Source: Bacteroidales bacterium GP1 (GTDB taxonomy: Bacteria; Bacteroidota; Bacteroidia; Bacteroidales; Muribaculaceae). Taken from it: DNA of 20,353 nt. Where the stretch lies: positions 75,442 to 95,794 of the forward strand of contig DAAI01000021.1 in NCBI GenBank assembly GCA_001701105.1. The letters are read 5' to 3'. Each line of letters starts with the position of its first letter. Positions within the stretch are counted from its first letter, which is position 1. This document shows, in pieces, positions 14,837 through 20,353 of this stretch. The translations under genes and the position numbers were made by a program. The notes under the pieces are model-generated. The model ran no database searches, was not told the DNA's origin, and saw only the letters and a list, made by a program, of their open reading frames with translations.

Positions 14837-15568
14837 TCAGGCAAAAGTCTCGGCGAGCACCTCAAGACTTTTAAGGTTGGCCACGCCGGGATAATGAACG
14901 GAATAATAATGCATAAGGGCGTCGAGGATTCGGCGCCTTTGCTGTGCCGTAAACCGGAATTTATGAAAATTTGTGCTCTTCATTCTCATAAGCAATGGCA
15001 GATACCGGGTGTCGGCAGGCGAAAGCAGATCCTGATGGAGTGGAGGCTCGGGAGATATCGTACCCTCGCGCATATCGAACCATACGCCCCTCCCTTTATC
15101 GGCAAGTTCAATATCCGGATTGATACCCATATGCGGAAGCAGGCCTATCATTAAGGCTATATGCCAGTTGGCGCCGCTTATTTCAGCTGCGTCGAGCCGA
15201 GAGAGCCATTGCAGAATAAAATCCCACAGAGACTCATCGGCCTGCGCTTCCCGAAGAATAGCATTGAGAAAATCGGCAAGAAAAATCACTACTGCCGATT
15301 TTGCAGGGTCAAAATAGAGATTATGCCATATGCAATGAGGCACAGTCTCTCCGAGCGTCTGAATTTCGCGCCCGGCCTTCACATATACCTCGGCCCTCAC
15401 TGCGGCGAGTGGCATCAGCCTCGCACGTAACAATCTGGAGCCCTTTCCACTTCCCGACGCTACTGCCACGGAAATCCTCCCAAATTCACGGGTGTAAAGG
15501 TTAACTATGCTCTTTTTGTCATTATATTTGACCGTATTCAATACTATCCCTGTTACTTTTTCCATCAA
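14837..15568 (-). CDS. recO: DNA repair protein RecO
   Basis: A 243-residue protein of the size and pattern of Bacteroidetes RecO, which loads RecA onto single-stranded DNA and anneals strands with RecR during gap repair. The N-terminal OB-fold is recognisable: VTGIVLNTVKYNDKKSIVNL (5-24) followed by YTREFGRISVAV. The rest is helical (FLADFLNAILREAQADESLW). No zinc-finger cysteines are evident, as in other Bacteroidetes members. Two adjacent ATG codons (15568 and 15565) are possible starts. The upstream AT-rich region is shared with the divergent DUF4492 leader. A near -7 sequence TAACTTTA (15594-15601, minus) is the best promoter candidate but is imperfect. Confidence 0.92.
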   Translation of the reverse strand: MMEKVTGIVLNTVKYNDKKSIVNLYTREFGRISVAVASGSGKGSRLLRARLMPLAAVRAEVYVKAGREIQTLGETVPHCIWHNLYFDPAKSAVVIFLADFLNAILREAQADESLWDFILQWLSRLDAAEISGANWHIALMIGLLPHMGINPDIELADKGRGVWFDMREGTISPEPPLHQDLLSPADTRYLPLLMRMKSTNFHKFRFTAQQRRRILDALMHYYSVHYPGVANLKSLEVLAETFA

Positions 15569-15661
15569 TTTGCTATCGGCAATATATTTAAAATAAAGTT
15601 AAAACATCATTATGTCACAAAAATTTTCGTGAAAATATTTTTTTGTCAAAGAATTTTATAT

Positions 15662-15669
15662 TAATTTTG
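15662..15669 (+). promoter_or_regulatory. -7 element of the DUF4492 leader
   Basis: TAATTTTG matches TAnnTTTG. T-rich sequence around 15638-15645 (including TTTTG) is the only -33 candidate. Transcription should begin near 15675, giving a leader of about 95 bases before the DUF4492 ATG. Confidence 0.65.
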
Positions 15670-15682
15670 CACCGTGTTTTTC

Positions 15683-15712
15683 ATGGTATTAGATTTAAGG
15701 TTAGAGGATTAG
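15683..15712 (+). CDS. Nine-codon leader ORF
   Basis: ATG GTA TTA GAT TTA AGG ... TAG encodes MVLDLRLED. Its stop codon falls inside the 5' arm of the downstream terminator stem (15707-15717), so a translating ribosome would cover that arm. It has three Leu codons (all TTA). Whether it is translated is not shown by the sequence; no good Shine-Dalgarno precedes it. Confidence 0.35.
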   Translation: MVLDLRLED

Positions 15713-15742
15713 TTGTCGGGAGACAATTAATCTTTTCTTTTT
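15707..15742 (+). terminator. Terminator-like hairpin in the DUF4492 leader
   Basis: GATTAGTTGTC (15707-15717) pairs with GACAATTAATC (15722-15732) over 11 positions including one G-U, with a GGGA loop, followed by TTTTCTTTTT (15733-15742). It has the full form of an intrinsic terminator and lies 28 bases ahead of the DUF4492 start. Confidence 0.75.
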
Positions 15743-15769
15743 ACGTTAATTATCAAACAATTGTACATT

Positions 15770-16036
15770 ATGAAACCTTTTGAAGACTCTACCGGCACTC
15801 CGGATATTGAAACGCCATCCCCTCGGGCTTGGCCTGTAAGGGTATGGCGTTTTTATATCGACGGATTCAAATCGATGACAATCGGTCGCTATCTTTGGGC
15901 AATTATTCTTGTCAAATTGGCAATCATTTTTCTCGTGTTCAAACTTTTGTTCTTCCCCGACTTGCTGAACACCAATTACGACACGGATGCCGAGCGTGCA
16001 GAAGCAGTGCGTGAGAATCTGACACGTCCACGCTGA
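15770..16036 (+). CDS. DUF4492 small membrane protein
   Basis: An 88-residue protein from the ATG at 15770; a TTG in frame nine bases earlier is not needed. The conserved core is FYIDGFKSMTIGRYLWAIIL followed by a membrane helix VKLAIIFLVFKLLFFPDLL, so about residues 40-65 span the inner membrane. A charged tail rich in Asp, Glu and Arg follows. This matches DUF4492, a small protein that in many Bacteroidetes precedes the cytochrome bd oxidase genes cydAB and is presumed to assist that complex. Here no cydA or cydB follows: the next gene, queA, is convergent only 8 bases away. So the gene is an orphan in this window. Its expression passes through the terminator-bearing leader upstream. Confidence 0.88.
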   Translation: MKPFEDSTGTPDIETPSPRAWPVRVWRFYIDGFKSMTIGRYLWAIILVKLAIIFLVFKLLFFPDLLNTNYDTDAERAEAVRENLTRPR

Positions 16037-16050
16037 CGGCGATGTCAGCG
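16031..16050. terminator. Hairpin containing both convergent stop codons (DUF4492/queA)
   Basis: CGCTGAC (16031-16037) and GTCAGCG (16044-16050) form a perfect seven-pair stem with a GGCGAT loop. The DUF4492 TGA and the queA TGA (read on the minus strand) both lie in the arms. No T tract follows on either side, so intrinsic termination is uncertain. Confidence 0.45.
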
Positions 16051-17097
16051 GAGCACGAGCATTGCATCGCCATATGCTCCGAACCTGTAGCCCTCCTTTA
16101 CAGCCACATCATAGGCTTTCATTATAAGAGGGTAGCCTCCAAATGCCGATACCATCATAAGCATCGTGCTCAGCGGCATATGGAAATTGCTCACAAGCGC
16201 CTTGCATACAGTGAAGTCATACGGCGGGAAAATAAATTTGTTGGTCCAGCCCTCGAAAGTCATCAGATGGCCGTTCATGCAGACGCAGCTCGCCATCGCA
16301 CGCAATACGGAGGTGCCGACTGCACATATCTTACGCTTATTGTCGTAGGCTTTATTCACCATTTCGGTGAGTTCCTCCGTAACAATCATCTCCTCCGAAT
16401 CCATGCGGTGCTTCGTGAGGTCTTCCACATCTATATCCTTAAAATTTCCCCAGCCACTATGAAGCGTAAGGAATCCGCGTTCAACCCCCTTTATTTCCAG
16501 ACGCTTCATTAGCTCGCGGCTAAAATGCATGCCGGCGGCCGGAGCCATCACAGCGCCCTCCTTGGAGGCATAGATACATTGATAATCCACCATGTCGCGC
16601 TTCTCGGCACGACGATTTATATAGTCGGGCAGCGGCGTTTCGCCAAGGGCATAAAGAGCTGCCTTGAAATCTTCATGATCCCCTTCGTAGAGAAATCTCA
16701 GTGTACGCCCGCGGGATGTGGTGTTATCTATAACTTCCGCCACCATCGATTCATCATCCCCGAAATAGAGTTTGTTACCAATCCTTATCTTGCGGGCCGG
16801 ATCAACGAGCACATCCCAATACCGATTCTCCTCATTTAATTCCCGCAGGAGAAAGACTTCGATGCGTGCGCCGGTCTTCTCCTTATTTCCATATAGTCGG
16901 GCCGGAAACACTTTCGTGTCGTTGAACACCATAACATCGCCCTCTTCGAAATAGTTGAGGATCTCCTTAAATACATGATGACTGATGTCTCCGTTGCGAG
17001 AGTCTACCACCATCATGCGGCATTCGTCACGATTTTCTATCGGATGCTGGGCTATCAGCTCTTCCGGCAATTTGAATTTGAATTGAGATAGCTTCAT
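16045..17097 (-). CDS. queA: S-adenosylmethionine:tRNA ribosyltransferase-isomerase
   Basis: A 350-residue enzyme that transfers the ribosyl part of SAM to preQ1 in tRNA position 34, giving epoxyqueuosine. The N-terminus FKFKLPEELIAQHPIENRDECRM matches the family start, followed by FNDTKVFPARLYGNK (57-71), the segment YASKEGAVMAPAAGMHF (about 176-192) with the conserved GAVAAPTAGLHF-like motif, LHSGWGNFKDID (about 213-224) and the C-terminal FHMPLSTMLMMVSAF and YRFGAYGDAMLVL. The conserved motif reads AAGMHF instead of the more common TAGLHF, a conservative change. It is the last gene of the ftsX-DUF3098-uppP-truB-queA run, 93 bases after truB. Confidence 0.96.
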   Translation of the reverse strand: MKLSQFKFKLPEELIAQHPIENRDECRMMVVDSRNGDISHHVFKEILNYFEEGDVMVFNDTKVFPARLYGNKEKTGARIEVFLLRELNEENRYWDVLVDPARKIRIGNKLYFGDDESMVAEVIDNTTSRGRTLRFLYEGDHEDFKAALYALGETPLPDYINRRAEKRDMVDYQCIYASKEGAVMAPAAGMHFSRELMKRLEIKGVERGFLTLHSGWGNFKDIDVEDLTKHRMDSEEMIVTEELTEMVNKAYDNKRKICAVGTSVLRAMASCVCMNGHLMTFEGWTNKFIFPPYDFTVCKALVSNFHMPLSTMLMMVSAFGGYPLIMKAYDVAVKEGYRFGAYGDAMLVLR

Positions 17098-17190
17098 GCT
17101 TCTTTATTTAGCTCCGCAACTCGTGCGGGTTGTTAATCTCCCCGGTCTTTCCGGGATATAATTTGTATTTTCCAATTAATAATTTCACTC

Positions 17191-17895
17191 TTACGCTTCC
17201 GGGAATTCAAGGGGGCAAGAGGCGATCATGGCGATTGCATCATCCACGCTAAGGGCATCCTCGAGCCGGTAATCGCCCACTCGGATTCGTTTAAGTCCTG
17301 ATAGATGGGCCCCTGAATGGAGAGCCTCGCCGAGGTCGCGGGCTATGGCCCGGATATATGTGCCTTTGCTGCAAAGCACCCGGAGCGTGAGCACAGGCGG
17401 CTGCCAGGAGACTATCTCCATCTCCTTTATCTCCAGAGGCTTGGCCTTGATTTCTACTTCCTGACCCTTCCGAGCATATTTATAGGCGCGTTTCCCGTCG
17501 ACCTTGACTGCTGAAAATACAGGAGGCACCTGCATCACTCGCCCCGTGAAACGTGGCAGCACGCTCTCGATGCTCTCACGCGTGATATGCTCCCAGGGAT
17601 AAGTGGCATCTATCTCTTTTTCCAGATCGTAGCTTGGAGTCGTTGCGCCGAAAGTGATTTCAGCCACATATTCCTTCCAGCCGTTCTGCAGCGTTTCGAT
17701 GGTGCGCGTGGCGCGTCCGGTGCATATCAGAAGCACGCCCGTGGCGAGGGGGTCGAGGGTGCCCGCGTGCCCCACCTTGAATTTCTTTACATTCAGGCGC
17801 CGCTGGATAGCTCCCCGCACACGTTTTACCGCATCGAACGATGTCCAGCCGTATGGCTTGTTGATAACTATAGTCTCGCCAGATATAAAATCCAT
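17191..17895 (-). CDS. truB: tRNA pseudouridine(55) synthase
   Basis: A 234-residue enzyme that isomerises U55 in the T-loop of tRNAs. The catalytic motif is HAGTLDPLATGVL (43-55) with nucleophile Asp48. The KPYGWTSFD (13-21) motif, VPPVFSAVKVDGKRAYKYAR (about 118-137) and the SKGTYIRAIARDLGE motif (about 175-189) are all in place. It lacks the C-terminal PUA domain found in longer TruB proteins, giving the shorter form common in Bacteroidetes. It starts 33 bases after uppP and is cotranscribed in the same direction. Confidence 0.96.
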   Translation of the reverse strand: MDFISGETIVINKPYGWTSFDAVKRVRGAIQRRLNVKKFKVGHAGTLDPLATGVLLICTGRATRTIETLQNGWKEYVAEITFGATTPSYDLEKEIDATYPWEHITRESIESVLPRFTGRVMQVPPVFSAVKVDGKRAYKYARKGQEVEIKAKPLEIKEMEIVSWQPPVLTLRVLCSKGTYIRAIARDLGEALHSGAHLSGLKRIRVGDYRLEDALSVDDAIAMIASCPLEFPEA

Positions 17896-17928
17896 TCCCT
17901 GTCAGAAATCAGATAATGATAGATAATG

Positions 17929-18762
17929 TCATCGCCAGAGGATACAGATAATCCCCATCAGCACGCAATAAATTGCGAACCACCATAACTTGCCCTTCTT
18001 CACGAGCGACAGCATCCATGCGCAAGCGGCGCAACCCGTGATAAATGCTGCCGCGAAGCCCACGGCTATCGGCAATAAGCCGGCGGAAGCAGAGCCACCC
18101 TCTCCTCCGAGAATATCCTTAAGGTCGAGCAAGGCTTCTCCAAGAATCGGGATTATCACCATCAGGAATGAGAATGAAGCCACTTTCTCGCGTTTGTCGC
18201 CCAGAATTATTCCGGTGGCTATTGTCGTGCCCGACCGGCTGAGTCCGGGCAAAACGGCTACTGCCTGTGCGCACCCTATGATTATGGCATCGCTCCATGA
18301 AATGTCGCGGCCTGCCGACGCCGGCACAAGGCGGTCGCCATTACGAGTGAGCCGAAGGTCGCTTAGATGGGCAAACAGAAGTAAGGCTGCTGTGACGCAC
18401 AGGCAGATTCCCACCACCAGCAGGCCACTCCCGAAAATCTCCTCGACATATCTTTTGAAGAACACCCCGACGATTCCTACAGGTATACAGCTTACCAATA
18501 TCTTGCATACATACCAGAAATCTTCATCGCGCTTAAAGGTGAAGAAACTTACACATAGTTTTTTGAACATGGGCCAAAGCACCACAATTGTGGAAAGCAC
18601 TGTAGCCGCATGAAGGATAAGGGAGAATTCAAGATTCTCATCATCCGGCAGATCAACGCCCAGAATCTGTTTGAAAATCTCAAGATGGCCGCTGGAGCTT
18701 ACAGGGAGATATTCCGTGAGCCCCTGCACGAGGCCGAGCATGAGTGCGTCAAGCCATTCCAT
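17929..18762 (-). CDS. uppP: Undecaprenyl-diphosphate phosphatase
   Basis: A 277-residue polytopic inner-membrane enzyme that dephosphorylates undecaprenyl diphosphate to recycle the lipid carrier of peptidoglycan and O-antigen synthesis; overexpression of this family confers bacitracin resistance. The two signature sequences are GLTEYLPVSSSGH (14-26, with Glu17 and Glu/Ser/His catalytic positions) and PGLSRSGTT (172-180, with Arg176). About eight hydrophobic segments are visible. It starts three bases after the DUF3098 stop, so translation is probably coupled. Confidence 0.97.
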   Translation of the reverse strand: MEWLDALMLGLVQGLTEYLPVSSSGHLEIFKQILGVDLPDDENLEFSLILHAATVLSTIVVLWPMFKKLCVSFFTFKRDEDFWYVCKILVSCIPVGIVGVFFKRYVEEIFGSGLLVVGICLCVTAALLLFAHLSDLRLTRNGDRLVPASAGRDISWSDAIIIGCAQAVAVLPGLSRSGTTIATGIILGDKREKVASFSFLMVIIPILGEALLDLKDILGGEGGSASAGLLPIAVGFAAAFITGCAACAWMLSLVKKGKLWWFAIYCVLMGIICILWR

Positions 18763-18765
18763 ATC

Positions 18766-19047
18766 TTATACCGGGATATTTGTGTCGGATGAATGTTTCT
18801 TTTTCTTGGGCGTCCAGATTATGGCAAAAGCCATGGCGAGGAAACCGATGAATGCCAGCAGCGGGCCGACAACGATCCGGCGCGTGCTGAAAATCTCAGG
18901 ATCGAACTCCGTAGCGTCGGCCGAGCCTCCGCCACTCATGAGCGCAAATCCCAGTATAATAAGAAACAGGCATCCCCCCATCATCCAGAAATTCACCTTA
19001 CTGAAAGGACGCTCGGAAATTTTTTCTTTTTTCAATTCTTCTGCCAT
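18766..19047 (-). CDS. DUF3098 small membrane protein
   Basis: A 93-residue protein with a basic N-terminus and two membrane helices: WMMGGCLFLIILGFALMSGG (about 21-40) and VGPLLAFIGFLAMAFAIIW (about 61-80). The loop between them carries the family feature FDPEIFSTRR. It ends in a Lys/His-rich tail. I recognise DUF3098, which in Bacteroidetes is nearly always found between ftsX and uppP, as here (44-base and 3-base gaps). The function is unknown; the context suggests a role in cell division or wall-precursor recycling. Confidence 0.9.
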   Translation of the reverse strand: MAEELKKEKISERPFSKVNFWMMGGCLFLIILGFALMSGGGSADATEFDPEIFSTRRIVVGPLLAFIGFLAMAFAIIWTPKKKKHSSDTNIPV

Positions 19048-19091
19048 AATAATAATCGTTCGGGAGGCCGGCGGCCTTCCCCTTTGCTGAC

Positions 19092-19973
19092 TTATTTAAA
19101 TAATTCGTCGTAATCTTTGTGGAGATAGCGGGTAGCGGCCACCCAGGCGGCGAGGGCGCAGAGAAGCATCCCGGCCGCAATCATGCCGGCTGCCACATAT
19201 CCATAGATTTCCCACGATATATAGTCGGCCACATCCTCCAGGCCTCCGTTCTGACAACCCCATAATGCCAGCGCCGTCACTGCCGCTGCCAGCATTCCGG
19301 AGATAAAGCCGCAAAGCATGTTGCTCATCACTACGGGGCGCCGGATAAAGCTGTTGGTGGCGCCGACGAGTTGCATCGTGTGGATTGTGAACCGGCGGGA
19401 ATAGATGGACAGATGTACGGTATTGTTGATAAGCACGAATGATATTAGGAGCATTACAAGCCCTACGATTCCGAGAATCAAGGTAAGCCTGGCGATATTC
19501 TCGTTCATTGCCTTCACCATTTCCTCCTCCGGAGAGGCTACGCTCTCCACTCCCGGCGATTTCTCAAGCGCACGCTTTATGGCGGCGATGCTTCCGGGAT
19601 TGGCATATTCGGCCGAAAGGGTAAACGTGACTTCCGGGCTCAAGGGATTTACTCCGAACATCTCTTCGAGATTCTCCCCCGTATCCTCTGTCCATATCTT
19701 CAGAGCTTCCGCCCGGCTCACGAACCGCACCGACGATGCATATGGCTTCTCGCTGATAAGATCCGCTATCCTTTTCCCTTGAGCATCCGAAATGCTATCG
19801 GCCATTATTACGCTCAATTCGAGCTTCTCCTGAAGCCGCCGGCTTTCGTTTTTCGCACTTATCCATATCATCGTGATGATGCCGCCGAGGAGAAGCACCA
19901 ATGTCACCGACACGATCGTAGTAACATGGGAAGCCCAGAAATTTATCTTTACCTCTTTTTGGTTATCCTTCAT
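19092..19973 (-). CDS. ftsX: Cell division protein FtsX
   Basis: A 293-residue inner-membrane protein of the FtsEX type, which relays ATP hydrolysis by FtsE to periplasmic wall-hydrolase activators. The visible topology is one helix near the N-terminus (TTIVSVTLVLLLGGIITMIW, about 18-37), a periplasmic domain of about 130 residues, then three C-terminal helices, including LILGIVGLVMLLISFVLINN and a last one near GYVAAGMIAAGMLLCALAAW. The frame is open upstream to a TTG at 20027, but that codon lies inside the promoter -7 box, so the ATG at 19973 is the start. The EnvC-like protein at the window's left edge is a plausible type of downstream partner. ftsE is not seen here, as is usual in Bacteroidetes. 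Confidence 0.93.
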   Translation of the reverse strand: MKDNQKEVKINFWASHVTTIVSVTLVLLLGGIITMIWISAKNESRRLQEKLELSVIMADSISDAQGKRIADLISEKPYASSVRFVSRAEALKIWTEDTGENLEEMFGVNPLSPEVTFTLSAEYANPGSIAAIKRALEKSPGVESVASPEEEMVKAMNENIARLTLILGIVGLVMLLISFVLINNTVHLSIYSRRFTIHTMQLVGATNSFIRRPVVMSNMLCGFISGMLAAAVTALALWGCQNGGLEDVADYISWEIYGYVAAGMIAAGMLLCALAAWVAATRYLHKDYDELFK

Positions 19974-20024
19974 ATCCTTATGGTCTGCTTCGTTTTTATT
20001 TGGGGGCAGACGCGTTTCCGAATG

Positions 20025-20057
20025 CAAAATTAATAAATTATACCCCCCCTTGTCAAG
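20025..20057 (-). promoter_or_regulatory. Promoter of the ftsX-queA operon
   Basis: On the minus strand TAATTTTG (20025-20032) is an exact -7 match, with CTTG (20054-20057) at -33 and a 21-base spacer. Transcription would begin near 20018, so translation must start at the ATG at 19973. It is back to back with the mtaB promoter. Confidence 0.7.
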
Positions 20058-20075
20058 TGTTTAGTGCTTTTTTGT

Positions 20076-20083
20076 TAATTTTG
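20076..20083 (+). promoter_or_regulatory. -7 element of mtaB
   Basis: TAATTTTG matches the -7 consensus; TTG at 20050-20052 is at a rather long distance for -33 (23 bases). It implies a leader of about 115 bases ahead of the mtaB ATG at 20206. Confidence 0.55.
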
Positions 20084-20124
20084 CAGTATGTAAAGGCTGT
20101 TTTTTCATGGCAGATCCCTTGAAA

Positions 20125-20163
20125 TTCCGAAATCAACGGGGCGACAGAGCGCGATTTCCGGAA
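20125..20163 (+). other. Hairpin and 26-codon ORF in the mtaB leader
   Basis: TTCCGAAATC (20125-20134) pairs with GATTTCCGGAA (20153-20163) with one bulged base, over a GC-rich loop. A short ORF (ATG 20107 to TGA 20187, 26 codons) runs through it. Nothing shows that either is functional. Confidence 0.35.
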
Positions 20164-20205
20164 AGGCAGCCGGCTGTTTTTGAATGATAAAGCCTGTCAA
20201 AACCG

Positions 20206-20353
20206 ATGGGAAAAGATGATGCGGTATTACGCGCCTCGTATCATACGCTGGGGTGCAAACTGAATTTTTCGGAGACTTCAGCCATAGGCCGGAGTCTGCG
20301 GGCCTGCGGGGTTACGACCGCCGCCGCACCTCGATGCGTTTGCGACGGTCGGC
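20206..20353 (+). CDS. mtaB: tRNA t6A37 methylthiotransferase MtaB, N-terminus (cut at window edge)
   Basis: Only 49 codons are visible. The start reads MGKDDAVLRASYHTLGCKLN followed by FSETSAIGRSLRACG; the TLGCKLNFSET signature is that of the N-terminal MTTase (UPF0004) domain of radical-SAM methylthiotransferases. MtaB adds a methylthio group to t6A at position 37 of ANN-decoding tRNAs. The first of the auxiliary-cluster cysteines is in TLGCK. The radical-SAM and TRAM domains would lie beyond the edge. After about residue 33 (VTTAAAPRCVCDGR) the match to what I expect of the family (a segment near DVCVVNTC) is poor, which may be divergence or end-of-contig sequence error. Confidence 0.85.
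   Translation, partial: MGKDDAVLRASYHTLGCKLNFSETSAIGRSLRACGVTTAAAPRCVCDGR

Larger units (their letters stand above)
15675..15742 (+). ncRNA. Leader RNA or very short sRNA ending in a terminator hairpin
   Basis: From the predicted start near 15675 to the end of the T run at 15742 the transcript would be about 68 bases. It contains the nine-codon ORF at 15683-15712 and ends in a hairpin plus T tract. It could be an attenuator of the DUF4492 gene or a stand-alone short RNA; both readings fit. I have an unverified recollection of near-identical GGTATTAGATTTAAGGTTA sequences in other Bacteroidales. The 5' end is inferred from the -7 position. Confidence 0.5.

Noticed and set aside
17138..17158. 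Hairpin between truB and queA as a terminator
   Set aside because: A six-pair GC stem can be drawn, but no T tract follows in the minus direction, and the two genes are a conserved pair probably transcribed together.
17990..18613. Plus-strand open frame of 207 codons opposite uppP
   Set aside because: uppP has both catalytic signatures and the right length; the opposite frame has no recognisable features.
19974..20027. Longer ftsX starting with TTG at 20027
   Set aside because: The TTG is part of the TAATTTTG -7 box, so it would be upstream of the transcription start. The ATG at 19973 also gives a normal FtsX length.
1..20353. tRNA, rRNA, CRISPR array, insertion sequence, phage or integration site
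   Set aside because: I looked for cloverleaf-like segments, regularly spaced repeats, transposase or integrase motifs and terminal inverted repeats and found none. Short RNAs without recognisable structure could still be missed by eye.

Overview
The window looks like chromosomal DNA of a gut-type Bacteroidales bacterium, possibly Muribaculaceae-like. Three things point there. Several genes follow promoters of the Bacteroidetes form (-7 TAnnTTTG, sometimes with a TTTG/TTG-like -33 box). Shine-Dalgarno sequences are weak. Families largely typical of this phylum occur (DUF4292, DUF3098, DUF4492, a PorE-like OmpA lipoprotein, BspA-type leucine-rich repeats). The family- or genus-level guess is inference. 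I see no tRNA, rRNA, CRISPR array, insertion sequence or phage gene, and both ends cut through genes.

Layout. 1-4406 (minus): an operon of dut, a large TPR protein, a DUF4292 envelope protein and a left-truncated EnvC-like coiled-coil protein, read from a very good promoter just upstream of dut. 4433-4804: a stand-alone 2x[4Fe-4S] ferredoxin with its own promoter and terminator. 4835-5644: a family 2 glycosyltransferase with a strong terminator. 5668-7148 (minus): a compact thiol-redox operon of a CPHC thioredoxin-like protein, a fusion of a degenerate C39-like domain to a VKOR membrane domain, and a 52-residue peptide with a repeated LTP motif. 7240-10570: a small exported protein, a secreted LRR/SH3 protein and a small lipoprotein, all of unknown function. 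10574-13944 (minus): PorE-like lipoprotein, adk and hpt. 14242-15568: rubrerythrin convergent with recO. 15662-16036: a leader RNA with a nine-codon ORF and a terminator hairpin, then a DUF4492 protein. 16045-20057 (minus): ftsX, DUF3098, uppP, truB, queA, a typical Bacteroidetes cluster. 20076-end: the start of mtaB, divergent from ftsX.

Most genes are housekeeping: nucleotide metabolism (dut, hpt, adk), tRNA modification (truB, queA, mtaB), DNA repair (recO), envelope growth (ftsX, uppP, EnvC-like) and oxidative-stress or anaerobic redox (rubrerythrin, ferredoxin). The two places most likely to hide undescribed biology are the thioredoxin / C39-like-VKOR / peptide operon, which has the parts of a disulfide-forming or peptide-handling module but no transporter or modifying enzyme in view, and the 15662-15742 leader, which looks like a premature-termination switch or a very short RNA ahead of the DUF4492 gene.
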